Positions 1 to 4,745 of a stretch of 6,789 nucleotides of DNA are shown piece after piece. This DNA is from Deinococcales bacterium (GTDB taxonomy: Bacteria > Deinococcota > Deinococci > Deinococcales > Deinococcaceae): the NCBI GenBank assembly GCA_025359705.1, contig JANYFS010000523.1:1-6789 (forward strand). Direction: 5' to 3'. The number at the start of each line of letters is the position of its first letter. Positions within the stretch are counted from its first letter, which is position 1. The notes under the pieces are model-generated. The model was not told where the DNA came from. It ran no database searches and saw nothing but the letters and a program-made list of their open reading frames with translations. The position numbers were made by a program, and so were the translations under genes.

Positions 1-132
1 AACCGCCCAGCACCCAACAGCTCGAGCGGCATGGTTTGGATGCGCCGAATCACCCGCGAGGAATTCGAGGAAGCGCTCAAGCTGTTGAAACTCGAGTTTG
101 CCCCCAGTGTTCCCGCGTTGGTGTTGGGATAG
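1..132 (+). CDS. 3' end of an unidentified protein (partial)
   Basis: An open frame runs in from the left edge and ends at TAG (130-132), giving 43 visible codons. The last part reads MVWMRRITREEFEEALKLLK and continues into a hydrophobic tail ending LVLG. The charged stretch ITREEFEEALKLLKLEF looks like an amphipathic helix. Support for real coding is the sensible composition, a CTCGAG site read as Leu-Glu (91-96), and a terminator hairpin about 40 bases after the stop. An internal ATG at 31 could start a 33-aa peptide, but no convincing Shine-Dalgarno precedes it, so a longer gene starting outside the window is more likely. The family is not recognised. If the molecule is circular, the rest of the gene may lie beyond the right end. 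Confidence 0.6.
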   Translation, partial: NRPAPNSSSGMVWMRRITREEFEEALKLLKLEFAPSVPALVLG

Positions 133-174
133 AACAGTACCCGCCTAGCAGAGCCGACAACCCAAACAATAACC

Positions 175-201
175 AAGGGGCTACTTTTGCCCTTTTTTTT
201 T
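175..201 (+). terminator. rho-independent terminator after the partial gene
   Basis: AAGGGGC (175-181) pairs with GCCCTTT (189-195), seven pairs including one G-T, around a 7-base loop. An uninterrupted run of T fills 193-201. The placement about 45 bases after the stop of the rightward partial gene fits its terminator. Confidence 0.65.
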
Positions 202-513
202 GGTCTCGAGGGTTGAAATCCCTGTTTTTTCCATCCCACACAAAGAATTCCCCACCCTTGAGGCTTAGTCCGCATTTAATAACGACCTTTAGGGATGTTA
301 GATTGTAATGAACAGCACACTATGAGGAAGAAAGTACCCTCGAGGACACCCTTAAGCGCTAGCCAACTGGGTTGGAGACCGAACTTTTCGCTACTGACTT
401 CGTTATAATATTCGGACTAAGCAGGGAAATTGAGAAAACCTCGAGCGGAACAATCTTTTTAACCCCTCGAGCTGTGTGGAATTCTTGGAAAAATGCCCCC
501 ATGTGTCTTTGTT

Positions 514-592
514 CCCTCGAGCCTGCACCAAAACCCACCCAACTCGAGTAAATCTTTCCCTAGTACCCTCGAGCCAACACCAAAACCTACCC
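514..592 (+). repeat. Two-copy 27-bp direct repeat starting at CTCGAG
   Basis: Positions 514-540 and 566-592 match at 24 of 27 bases. Both start CCCTCGAGCC, continue with CACCAAAACC and end ACCC. They start 52 bases apart. The first 16 bases from the palindrome of copy one (CTCGAGCCTGCACCAA, 516-531) recur exactly at 5166-5181, before the DUF3560-like gene. The segment is C/A-rich on this strand. Duplication or an iteron-like role is possible; nothing further can be shown. Confidence 0.55.
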
Positions 593-633
593 CAACACCC
601 TCGAGAACCCCTAAAATTTCCATGCGTTTAGCC

Positions 634-656
634 CTCGAGGGTATTTCTCCCTCAAG
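634..656. repeat. CTCGAG-armed hairpin, sister of that at 4708
   Basis: CTCGAGGG (634-641) can pair with CCCTCAAG (649-656), eight positions with one wobble or mismatch depending on strand, around the loop TATTTCT. The sequence closely matches 4708-4731, with almost the same loop. It lies 65 bases past the stop of the leftward 630-aa gene. It has no T-tract on either strand, so it is not a standard terminator, though it could protect an mRNA 3' end. Confidence 0.45.
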
Positions 657-720
657 CCGACACGACGATTTAAGGGCCACCTACACCCCGTTTCTTCCTG
701 TTTGTTTTTCCCTCGAGCGG

Positions 721-2613
721 TTATTCTCGCAAAATCAAACCACGGTCAAACAAGGCCGCCAAAATGATCGCGCTCGAGTTGCGTTGGTCTGCGTCCTGGT
801 TGCGAATGATCACTTCGTTGATCACATCTGCCAAAATGTTGGTCGCCTCGAGCTTTAGGGCTGTCCAGCCCACCTTAAACCATAACTTCAAATCCCCAGC
901 ACCGCCCAAAAAAGCAGCCAAACAGCTTCCCAAACGACGTACCCAGCCCAGTTGTTCCCCTCGAGTGTGGCCCACAGGTGCATTCACCGCGTCAGCAACT
1001 TCATAACGGCTCGAGCTGTTTTTGAGTTGGAATTCTTTCAAACTGGGACGAACCCCCGCCGCACGGTGGCAACACCCCTCGAGCATCTCCCAGCTTTGCA
1101 GGGTTTCCTTTGAGGTGGCATTGCGTACTTTGCCCCGCCGATTGCCTGGCTTTTCCCCTGGAGGCAATTGGGCTTGTTTCTTGGCTTGCCAACCTTTGGC
1201 GGTGTATCCCGCCAAAATATCCGCCTCGAGGTCTCGCGTTCCCACCTCAAACATTTTTATGTTTCCAGGCACCAAAGGCAGGCTCATCACATCCGCGTCC
1301 AAGGTGCGCTCGAGGTCTACCCGCCAAATGTACCCCTGAGAGAATTTTTTACCGTCCAAGGTGACGAATTTTTCCCCAAAGAAAAACAAACGACGCAGGA
1401 GATCGTGATACGTCACCAGCAATTCCCCGATGTAATCGGCAGAAACCCCAATCATCTCTGCCAACTGCCACAAAGCCAAAGAGAAAACCTTACGCCCGCT
1501 CGAGAGGGCAATGGTGAAGATGATTCGCACCAAGAGGCGCACATGACCCAACATCACATCAATCCCCTCGAGCTTTTTCAAGGCACGGTGCCAGTGAAAC
1601 GCGGTACGTTGGTGTTCTTCCCTAATATGATCCACCCAATGCACCACCACGGAATCTTCAACCTCGAGACCAGCAGGGGACACAGGTGTTGTAGTGCGGT
1701 ACTGATGGAGGAGATGAATCAGTTTTGCTTCAAAGGCAGGATTAGCAGGCTCAAGGTTGGAAGCAAAGTACATCTCAAGAGGTAGATCCAGCTCGAGGGG
1801 TAGGGGAAGTTCAGAATCAGCACACCACTCGAGGGAATCACTAAAACCAAAAGAGGAAACGCAAAAAGGGGTATACAACTCGAGGGGAATGCTTTCCCAA
1901 ACGGGTTCTTGCTCGAGGGGAGTGGCACACACCGCCTTTCGAGTGTATTTTTTCAGTTCAGAAGGCACGAACTTTTTGGGACGACGCGGAAAAAGCGCGT
2001 TCATATCCACTCGAGCGGCCCGCCCCGTGAGGTGACGTAGTTGGGCCAAGACAGGGAGGACTTTTTCAACTCGAGTTTTGGGGTTTGCCAGCATGTCCCA
2101 GAAGATTTGGGGGTCAGTGGCAGGAAGTTGGACCTGTTCGGGTTCAGGTTCTTTCGGTTTGGGTTGGAAATTGCGGTAATGCTCCAACACAGCGGGATCA
2201 ATGGGTTTAGGGGACTCGACCACTCGAGCAGGTGGGGTTACTAAGGTGCGCTCCAACACGGCTTGGAATTCTGCCACTCGAGCGGGATCAGCTTGGCGAG
2301 CTTCCACAACAGGAATAGGGCCACACTCAAGGGCATTTTGAGCCAGTTCGAGGAAGGTGGGTTTAGGTGGGGAAACGGGAGTAACGACTTCAGGCAAGGC
2401 ACAGGTGTGAACCGCGTTATCTGCAACCTCGAGTTCCACTATTTGCTTGAGAAGTTCAAATTGCTGGGCGAGTTCAGCCCGTCTCGAGTCTTCCTCGAGG
2501 GCTTTTTGGGTACGGTTTAGATTGGTGTTTTGCTCGAGTGCAGTGGTTGCACAAGGAGGAATTAGGGGTCTAGGCCGACCACTCGAGCTGTGGCTCGTTG
2601 AATTTGCTGACAT
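721..2613 (-). CDS. Large protein with possible winged helix; candidate plasmid Rep
   Basis: The frame encodes 630 residues from ATG at 2613, chosen because AGGA lies 7 bases upstream; a TTG seven codons earlier has no better site. Residues 1 to about 180 are rich in Pro, Glu and Ala, without a clear fold, and probably flexible. Residues about 365-425 read as a helical, hydrophobic segment (IIFTIALSSGRKVFSLALWQ, then AEMIGVSADYIGELL) followed by a short beta-like stretch around FVTLDGKKFSQGYIWRVDL, suggesting a winged helix-turn-helix. The region after about 450 is basic. It is the largest gene here and sits alone below a 365-base upstream region with a palindrome, which is how plasmid replication genes are often placed; that role is inferred, not shown. 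Thirteen of its 23 CTCGAG sites are read as Leu-Glu. A repeat also found between genes lies in frame at 2010-2055. Another DNA-binding role is equally possible. Confidence 0.75.
   Translation of the reverse strand: MSANSTSHSSSGRPRPLIPPCATTALEQNTNLNRTQKALEEDSRRAELAQQFELLKQIVELEVADNAVHTCALPEVVTPVSPPKPTFLELAQNALECGPIPVVEARQADPARVAEFQAVLERTLVTPPARVVESPKPIDPAVLEHYRNFQPKPKEPEPEQVQLPATDPQIFWDMLANPKTRVEKVLPVLAQLRHLTGRAARVDMNALFPRRPKKFVPSELKKYTRKAVCATPLEQEPVWESIPLELYTPFCVSSFGFSDSLEWCADSELPLPLELDLPLEMYFASNLEPANPAFEAKLIHLLHQYRTTTPVSPAGLEVEDSVVVHWVDHIREEHQRTAFHWHRALKKLEGIDVMLGHVRLLVRIIFTIALSSGRKVFSLALWQLAEMIGVSADYIGELLVTYHDLLRRLFFFGEKFVTLDGKKFSQGYIWRVDLERTLDADVMSLPLVPGNIKMFEVGTRDLEADILAGYTAKGWQAKKQAQLPPGEKPGNRRGKVRNATSKETLQSWEMLEGCCHRAAGVRPSLKEFQLKNSSSRYEVADAVNAPVGHTRGEQLGWVRRLGSCLAAFLGGAGDLKLWFKVGWTALKLEATNILADVINEVIIRNQDADQRNSSAIILAALFDRGLILRE
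2010..2055. repeat. Copy of a dispersed repeat inside the 630-aa gene
   Basis: This segment starts with CTCGAGCGGCCC, passes through CCCGTGAGGTG and ends GTTGGGCCAAGACAGG. The same order of blocks appears between genes at 5856-5933, with extra tandem units in the middle. Against the last GC-rich unit plus the first 23-bp unit there, I count 37 matches in 43 bases. Read leftward in the gene it gives PVLAQLRHLTGRAA; the intergenic copy read the same way gives PVLAQQQHLTGWAA. Confidence 0.65.
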
Positions 2614-2771
2614 GAAAAAGTCCTGTGGCCCCAAAAAAGAACAACATTACCGACCCTTACGGGCCGTGGTGTCCAAATGGTATTTGGGGACTTGAAAAAA
2701 TAGGGCTTTGCCAGCTATCATATGCACATTGCTTTTAGTGCGTTCTGATAACTAACCTTCTCTCGCAACTT

Positions 2772-2787
2772 CTGTTTGGGCAAACAG
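2772..2787. repeat. Perfect palindrome upstream of the 630-aa gene
   Basis: CTGTTTG (2772-2778) and CAAACAG (2781-2787) are perfect 7-bp arms around GG. The near-zero spacer suits a dimeric protein-binding site better than an RNA hairpin. A run of eight T follows within about ten bases. It lies about 160 bases upstream of the ATG at 2613, inside the transcribed leader if the promoter at 2851-2859 is real. Confidence 0.5.
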
Positions 2788-2850
2788 GGGTTGTGTTTTT
2801 TTTGGTTTGTGAATCACGCTCGAGGGAATTTCATCTTTCCAGTGTAGAAA

Positions 2851-2859
2851 AGTATAACA
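2851..2859 (-). promoter_or_regulatory. Candidate extended -10 promoter for the 630-aa gene
   Basis: Read leftward, 2859-2851 is TGTTATACT, a TGn extended -10 with a five-of-six -10 hexamer. No good -35 lies at the usual distance; the upstream bases are G-rich. It would give a leader of about 230 bases before the ATG at 2613. Confidence 0.3.
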
Positions 2860-2973
2860 CCCCACACCCCAAAAACCCAGTACGGTTGAAACAGAATCTG
2901 GCTCGAGTGAGAGAAGATGAGGAGAGGTTTAACGTTTGAGGGTTCCACTTTGCGCCCTTTCCTGTAACCAAAG

Positions 2974-2995
2974 AAAAACCCACCTCGAGGGTGGG
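2974..2995 (-). terminator. Rho-independent terminator of the toxin-antitoxin operon
   Basis: Read leftward, CCCACC (2995-2990) and GGTGGG (2984-2979) form six perfect pairs around a 5-base loop that overlaps a CTCGAG site, followed at once by TTTTTC. It lies about 20 bases past the stop of the small 70-aa gene, closing the leftward operon. The palindrome supplies the loop-closing bases. Confidence 0.75.
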
Positions 2996-3015
2996 CGATA
3001 TGGTTTTGTTTTGGG

Positions 3016-3228
3016 TTAAGCGGCTGTAGTTTTGCGGCTGCGCTCGATTCTTCGTTTGCGCCACTCGAGTTGCCCAAAACCCTCGAGCATGGCTTCTGCA
3101 TCGGGAGATTCTGCAATGGTAGGCAACAAGAGATCCAAAATTTGGTTGTACCGTGCTTCGGTGAGGGTATCATCCAAGGCACAGGTTACTAACTCAAATT
3201 CCAATTCGGTTCTTAGTGTTGGGGTCAT
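3016..3228 (-). CDS. Small 70-aa protein, third gene of the toxin-antitoxin operon
   Basis: ATG at 3228 follows AAAGGA by 9 bases, a good ribosome binding site, so it is preferred over a GTG nine codons earlier. The 70-aa product is acidic in its first two thirds (TELEFELVTCALDDTLTEAR, then LPTIAESPDAEAMLEG) and ends in a strongly basic tail (EWRKRRIERSRKTTAA). It is probably helical, with no signal peptide or membrane segment. It starts 48 bases after the toxin stop, on the same strand, and is followed by a terminator, so co-transcription with the toxin and antitoxin is likely. I do not recognise the family. A third component of the addiction module, or a DNA- or RNA-binding accessory using the basic tail, are possibilities. 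Confidence 0.65.
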   Translation of the reverse strand: MTPTLRTELEFELVTCALDDTLTEARYNQILDLLLPTIAESPDAEAMLEGFGQLEWRKRRIERSRKTTAA

Positions 3229-3276
3229 GGAATTACATCCTTTGTGCTGGATCACTCGAGGGGTAGTGGTCTGGTT

Positions 3277-3645
3277 TTAGGTTGCGCCCAAGCCAATCAA
3301 GGCCAACACCCCTTGCTCGAGGGAAACCATTTCAGCCCCATTCAACGTTCCCACAGTTCGCACCACTCGAGCGGGATCGATGGAACGGATGTGCATGGTC
3401 AGAGCGGTAGAGTCAGCGGGAAGTCCACCCACACGGGCCTTAATCTGTGGGGCCAGTATCCCACCTAACTTCCCTGCGGTGGTGAACGGAATCACCACAT
3501 ACAGCGGAACCGCACCCGATTTTCGCATGGTCTCGAGGTTAGACATCACCACACAGGGACGGGTACGGCCTTGCTCACTGCCCGTAACTGGCTCGAGGTT
3601 GACCATCACCACTGCACCCCGCTTGTAGGTGGGTGAACGCCTCAC
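3277..3645 (-). CDS. MazF/PemK-type mRNA interferase toxin
   Basis: The 122-aa product starts at GTG (3645). The GTGA overlap puts this start on the antitoxin stop (TGA 3644-3642), so translation is probably coupled; AGG lies about 8 bases before the GTG inside the antitoxin gene. The N-terminal part YKRGAVVMVNLEPVTGSEQG followed by RTRPCVVMSN is the classical MazF/PemK signature. Arg29 of the TRP motif matches the catalytic Arg of E. coli MazF in position, and PFTT (Thr55/56) matches its catalytic Thr region. RSIDPARV matches the conserved strand near the C-terminus. Length is normal for the family (110-125). MazF toxins are ribosome-independent endoribonucleases that cut mRNA at short motifs in the cytosol and are held inactive by the antitoxin. 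The usual role is plasmid maintenance or stress response. No key residue appears to be missing. Confidence 0.92.
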   Translation of the reverse strand: MRRSPTYKRGAVVMVNLEPVTGSEQGRTRPCVVMSNLETMRKSGAVPLYVVIPFTTAGKLGGILAPQIKARVGGLPADSTALTMHIRSIDPARVVRTVGTLNGAEMVSLEQGVLALIGLGAT

Positions 3646-4013
3646 AAATGCGCCTGCTCAAAAGCGCCCAACCAAACATCCAGTTCATTTGGAGGGGTGT
3701 CTTTTTCCAGTTGCTCGAGGGTGGAACGAAGCTCTGATGTCCCAGTACCCTCGAGGGTATGTTTAGTTTCTTCGAGGGGTTGGGGTTCAGGAAGTTCCTC
3801 GAGCAAATCCACCAGCCCCACCGTTTTTCCCGTCAGCTCAGAAAGACCACTCAACACATCCCCCACGGTATCCAAGTCGATGCGTTGTTGTGGAGTGCGG
3901 GCAAGGTTATAGACCGTGTTTTGGGCGACACGCCCTTTGAGTTGTTGAACCAACCGATAAGCGGTCATGTGGTGATGGTCTAAGTACGCTCCAAGATTCA
4001 GCCTGGTCTTCAT
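3642..4013 (-). CDS. Xre/HTH-type antitoxin paired with the MazF toxin
   Basis: I start it at ATG 4013 (123 aa) because a -10 element TATACT ends six bases upstream, making the mRNA leaderless; a start 12 codons earlier would lie inside the promoter. Residues about 5-38, including MTAYRLVQQLKGRVAQNTVY, form a helix-turn-helix of the Cro/C1 (Xre) type. LDTVGDVLSGLSELTGKTVG is the typical closing part of that domain. After about residue 75 the chain is Glu/Pro-rich (LLEELPEPQPLEE) and ends in a short helical segment, a plausible toxin-binding tail. It is followed by the toxin gene with a 4-bp overlap. An Xre antitoxin is less usual for MazF than an AbrB/MazE or MetJ/Arc one, but the pairing is clear from context. 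It probably represses its own promoter through the inverted repeat at 4033-4068. Confidence 0.85.
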   Translation of the reverse strand: MKTRLNLGAYLDHHHMTAYRLVQQLKGRVAQNTVYNLARTPQQRIDLDTVGDVLSGLSELTGKTVGLVDLLEELPEPQPLEETKHTLEGTGTSELRSTLEQLEKDTPPNELDVWLGAFEQAHL

Positions 4014-4019
4014 AGTTGC

Positions 4020-4049
4020 AGTATATAGAATCGTACCAAGACTTGACAA
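4020..4049 (-). promoter_or_regulatory. Leftward promoter of the toxin-antitoxin operon
   Basis: Read leftward, TTGTCA (4049-4044) and TATACT (4025-4020) are 18 bases apart; TATATA at 4027-4022 gives a 16-base spacer. Each hexamer matches consensus at five positions. The ATG at 4013 lies six bases after TATACT, about where transcription should start, so the transcript would be leaderless. Confidence 0.65.
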
Positions 4050-4068
4050 TACTTCTATAAGTTGGTAC
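4033..4068. promoter_or_regulatory. Operator-like inverted repeat spanning both promoters
   Basis: GTACCAA (4033-4039) and TTGGTAC (4062-4068) are perfect inverted 7-bp half-sites with centres 29 bases apart, close to three helical turns. One lies in the spacer of the leftward promoter, the other touches the rightward -10. The likely ligand is the Xre antitoxin, alone or with its toxin; this is inferred from position. Confidence 0.6.
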
Positions 4069-4071
4069 TAT
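4043..4071 (+). promoter_or_regulatory. Rightward promoter for the accessory gene cluster
   Basis: TTGACA (4043-4048, perfect -35) and TACTAT (4066-4071, four of six) are exactly 17 bases apart. The -35 overlaps that of the leftward promoter on the other strand, so the two probably compete. Expected start near 4078, giving a leader of about 70 bases before the ATG at 4149. Confidence 0.6.
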
Positions 4072-4086
4072 AAGGCATCAAAGAAA

Positions 4087-4115
4087 GGGCGCTAGACCGT
4101 CGAAAGTAAGCGCCC
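4087..4115. promoter_or_regulatory. GC-rich hairpin in the leader of the rightward operon
   Basis: GGGCGCT (4087-4093) and AGCGCCC (4109-4115) are perfect 7-bp arms around a 15-base loop, starting about 10 bases after the expected transcription start. No T-tract follows on the plus strand; on the minus strand TTTCTTT follows. It may stabilise the 5' end of the mRNA, stop leftward read-in, or bind a protein. Confidence 0.45.
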
Positions 4116-4148
4116 AATCGTTGAAATTCCCCAACTCGAGGTAACTTC

Positions 4149-4493
4149 ATGACCAGTTTAGCACCCCGCCGTCCTCTACAGCTTGACCGCCGCACCGCGC
4201 AGTACCTACACCAAGAGATCGGCAAGATCACTCGAGGGTCACATTACGAGTGGGCCAGCAAAGCGATTGGGCGCAGCATCGACAGCTTGTGTCAGGTCTA
4301 CACGGATGAAATGGTGACACTGATTGGAGCGATCAACACCGCACTCAACCCCACCCAAATCGAGGCGAAACCCACCCCGACAGAACCCACACAGCTCGAG
4401 GGAAGGGCTTTAGTACAGCAATACAACACCGACCCCTCGAGTCTATCCCTAGCTCAAATCAGCGCAGCGTGTACCTACCTGATGAACGCATGA
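4149..4493 (+). CDS. Unidentified 114-aa protein, first gene of the rightward cluster
   Basis: ATG at 4149 is preceded by GAGG (4138-4141) with a 7-base gap; this ribosome binding site is part of a CTCGAG palindrome. The product begins with a basic segment (MTSLAPRRPLQLDRRTAQYL), has a helical middle (WASKAIGRSIDSLCQVYTDE, then MVTLIGAINTALNP), a Pro/Thr-rich linker (residues about 70-82) and a second helical part ending in AACTYLMNA. No signal peptide or catalytic motif is visible. The stop overlaps the ATG of the next gene (ATGA at 4490-4493), suggesting coupled translation. LCQVYT in the middle resembles LCQTYT in that next gene. It is the first gene after the rightward promoter, so it may be controlled together with the toxin-antitoxin operon. 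The family is not recognised. Confidence 0.7.
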   Translation: MTSLAPRRPLQLDRRTAQYLHQEIGKITRGSHYEWASKAIGRSIDSLCQVYTDEMVTLIGAINTALNPTQIEAKPTPTEPTQLEGRALVQQYNTDPSSLSLAQISAACTYLMNA

Positions 4494-4698
4494 GCGACCC
4501 AAAGAACTGGTATGGAGCCGCGAACAACTATGCCAAACCTACACTCGAGCTGAAGTGGTTAAGCGTACCGCCGTACTGATCGACGAGTACCCCAACCCGC
4601 GCAGCAACCCCATTAAAGAACTGCTCGAGGAAATCGTGTGGGCGATTCGAGACCATATGCTCGCAGAATTAGAAGCCCAACACCACAACGCAAAATAA
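4490..4698 (+). CDS. 69-aa protein split by a -1 frameshift (programmed or broken)
   Basis: ATG at 4490 overlaps the previous stop (ATGA), but its frame ends after 29 codons. The -1 frame, open from 4486 to TAA at 4696-4698, has no ATG, yet clearly codes: RTAVLIDEYPNPRSNPIKEL, then LEEIVWAIRDHMLAELEAQ. Joining the frames after codon five gives MSDPKELVWSREQLCQTYTR and onward, 69 residues, helical and natural in composition. The join falls exactly on C CCA AAG (4498-4504), a canonical X XXY YYZ slippery heptamer. Four bases later GGTATGG (4509-4515) can pair with CTATGCC (4528-4534), seven pairs with two wobbles. So this may be programmed -1 frameshifting; a one-base deletion in the CCC run, or a sequencing error, would look the same. 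A GTG at 4555 could start a 47-aa product instead. The function is unknown. Confidence 0.55.
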
Positions 4699-4707
4699 TC
4701 CCACCAA

Positions 4708-4731
4708 CTCGAGGGTGTTTCTACCCTCGAG
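4708..4731. promoter_or_regulatory. Perfect hairpin made of two CTCGAG sites before a gene
   Basis: CTCGAGGGT (4708-4716) and ACCCTCGAG (4723-4731) pair over nine bases around the loop GTTTCT. The ribosome binding site AAGGA (4734-4738) of the next gene begins three bases after the stem. No T-tract follows, so it is more likely a translation or mRNA-stability element than a terminator. A close relative lies at 634-656. Confidence 0.6.
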
Positions 4732-4745
4732 CGAAGGAAAAAATC

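Larger units (their letters stand above)
202..720. other. Intergenic stretch rich in CTCGAG, no convincing gene
   Basis: About 520 bases separate the terminator from the stop of the leftward 630-aa gene. Ten CTCGAG sites lie here (near 205, 339, 440, 466, 516, 543, 568, 600, 634 and 712). Open frames on both strands are proline-rich or low-complexity, lack good ribosome binding sites and overlap each other, so none is called. The stretch holds a 27-bp direct repeat (514-540, 566-592) and a hairpin (634-656). No T-tract terminator for the leftward gene is visible on the minus strand. Confidence 0.6.
2614..2978. other. Upstream region of the 630-aa gene; candidate origin/control DNA
   Basis: No gene is supported in these 365 bases. 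Visible structure: a perfect 16-bp inverted repeat at 2772-2787, a run of eight T at 2796-2803, a short inverted repeat CCAAAT-GGT-ATTTGG at 2673-2687, and a candidate leftward extended -10 promoter at 2851-2859. Only two CTCGAG sites occur, at 2819 and 2902. I see no clear iteron array, so calling this an origin is only an inference from its place upstream of a Rep-like gene. Confidence 0.4.

Noticed and set aside
493..858. Proline-rich 121-codon rightward frame
   Set aside because: It has no good ribosome binding site, is low-complexity over the direct repeat, and its second half is antisense to the end of the 630-aa gene.
1168..1785. 205-codon rightward frame
   Set aside because: It lies wholly antisense to the 630-aa gene, whose composition and start site are far more convincing.
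61..2270. Five GAATTC sites, more than chance predicts
   Set aside because: The excess is small and some overlap degenerate CTCGAG variants; not a comparable signal.
2814..3182. 122-codon leftward frame across the terminator
   Set aside because: It overlaps the 70-aa gene in another frame and runs through the terminator hairpin; composition is unlike a protein.
3804..4134. Gap of about 330 bases without CTCGAG over the divergent promoter
   Set aside because: With mean spacing near 88 bases, one or two gaps this long are expected among 77 sites, so avoidance in control DNA is not supported.
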